Shown here piece by piece: positions 14,659-14,870 of a stretch of 14,870 nucleotides of DNA. The translations under genes and the position numbers were made by a program. The DNA comes from CAZCJU01 sp964498965 (GTDB taxonomy: Bacteria; Bacillota; Clostridia; Oscillospirales; CAG-272): contig CAZCJU010000046.1 of the NCBI GenBank assembly GCA_964498965.1, forward strand, positions 1-14,870, written 5' to 3'. Below the pieces are notes generated by a model, which saw only the letters and a program-made list of their open reading frames with translations, was not told the DNA's origin and did no database searches. Positions within the stretch are counted from its first letter, which is position 1, and each line of letters starts with the position of its first letter.

Positions 14659-14870
14659 TTAATTACAATAATTTCTTCTTCCGAATATTGCCGAACCTAC
14701 ACGCACAAGTGTCGCACCGCACTTTACCGCCTGTATATAGCTGTCGGACATTCCCATGGATAACACGGGTTCACGTATATTATCGCTCTTTTTTTGAAAA
14801 AAGTCAATAAATAATTGAAAAGTTTGTGAAAAATATTTTTCATAGTCCGATTTGTTTTCGCAAACGGGTG
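14659..14870 (-). CDS. yggS: YggS-family PLP-binding protein, C-terminal part
   Basis: The frame enters from the right edge and ends at TAA (14659-14661), giving the last 69 residues. The segment LSMGMSDSYIQAVKCGATLV followed by RVGSAIFGRRNY is the hallmark C-terminus of the YggS/YlmE/PLPBP family. These are PLP-binding proteins of the alanine racemase fold that take part in PLP homeostasis; the Ser/Gly-rich SMGMS block contacts the PLP phosphate. Its place directly upstream of sepF is the usual one in Firmicutes. The N-terminal part, including the PLP lysine, is outside the window. Confidence 0.93.
   Translation of the reverse strand, partial: PVCENKSDYEKYFSQTFQLFIDFFQKKSDNIREPVLSMGMSDSYIQAVKCGATLVRVGSAIFGRRNYCN

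Overview
The window looks like a chromosomal segment of an anaerobic Firmicute, most likely an uncultured member of the class Clostridia. The evidence is the Gram-positive division set (sepF, divIVA), strong GGAGG-type ribosome binding sites, sigma-A-like promoters, and a clostridial arrangement of purine genes in which the two PurH activities are separate proteins. Every convincing gene is on the minus strand, so transcription runs from high to low coordinates.

Right part (about 14870 to 11876): the 3' end of a YggS-family PLP protein, then sepF, divIVA, lspA and a RluD-type pseudouridine synthase. divIVA/lspA and lspA/rluD overlap by 17-20 bp. This is the usual division and envelope neighbourhood, but without yggT and the ylmH-type RNA-binding gene.

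Middle (11875 to 11170), about 700 bp with no full-length gene but a lot of content: a decayed, frameshifted C-terminal fragment that resembles the pyridoxamine-phosphate-oxidase-like flavoprotein family; a strong bidirectional terminator; a roughly 175-nt candidate structured RNA on the minus strand (possibly 6S RNA, not proven); a very good sigma-A promoter with an extended -10; a 28-codon ORF with an ideal Shine-Dalgarno site whose stop codon sits in the loop of a terminator-like hairpin; and then the purE ribosome binding site. This arrangement suggests attenuation control of the purine operon and is the most interesting part of the window.

Left part (11169 to 289): a tight purine operon, purE-purM-purN-purO-purH-purD-purL, with spacings from overlap to 20 bp. 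It continues with almost no gaps into a four-helix membrane protein, a D-2-hydroxyacid dehydrogenase and a small cysteine-containing protein of unknown function, and ends at a strong terminator at 190-227. The cluster covers GAR synthesis, formylation, FGAM synthesis, AIR synthesis, a carboxylation step, AICAR formylation and IMP ring closure. purF, purC, purB and purK are not in this stretch and must be elsewhere if the pathway is complete. The first 78 bases hold the beginning of another minus-strand gene with its own promoter.
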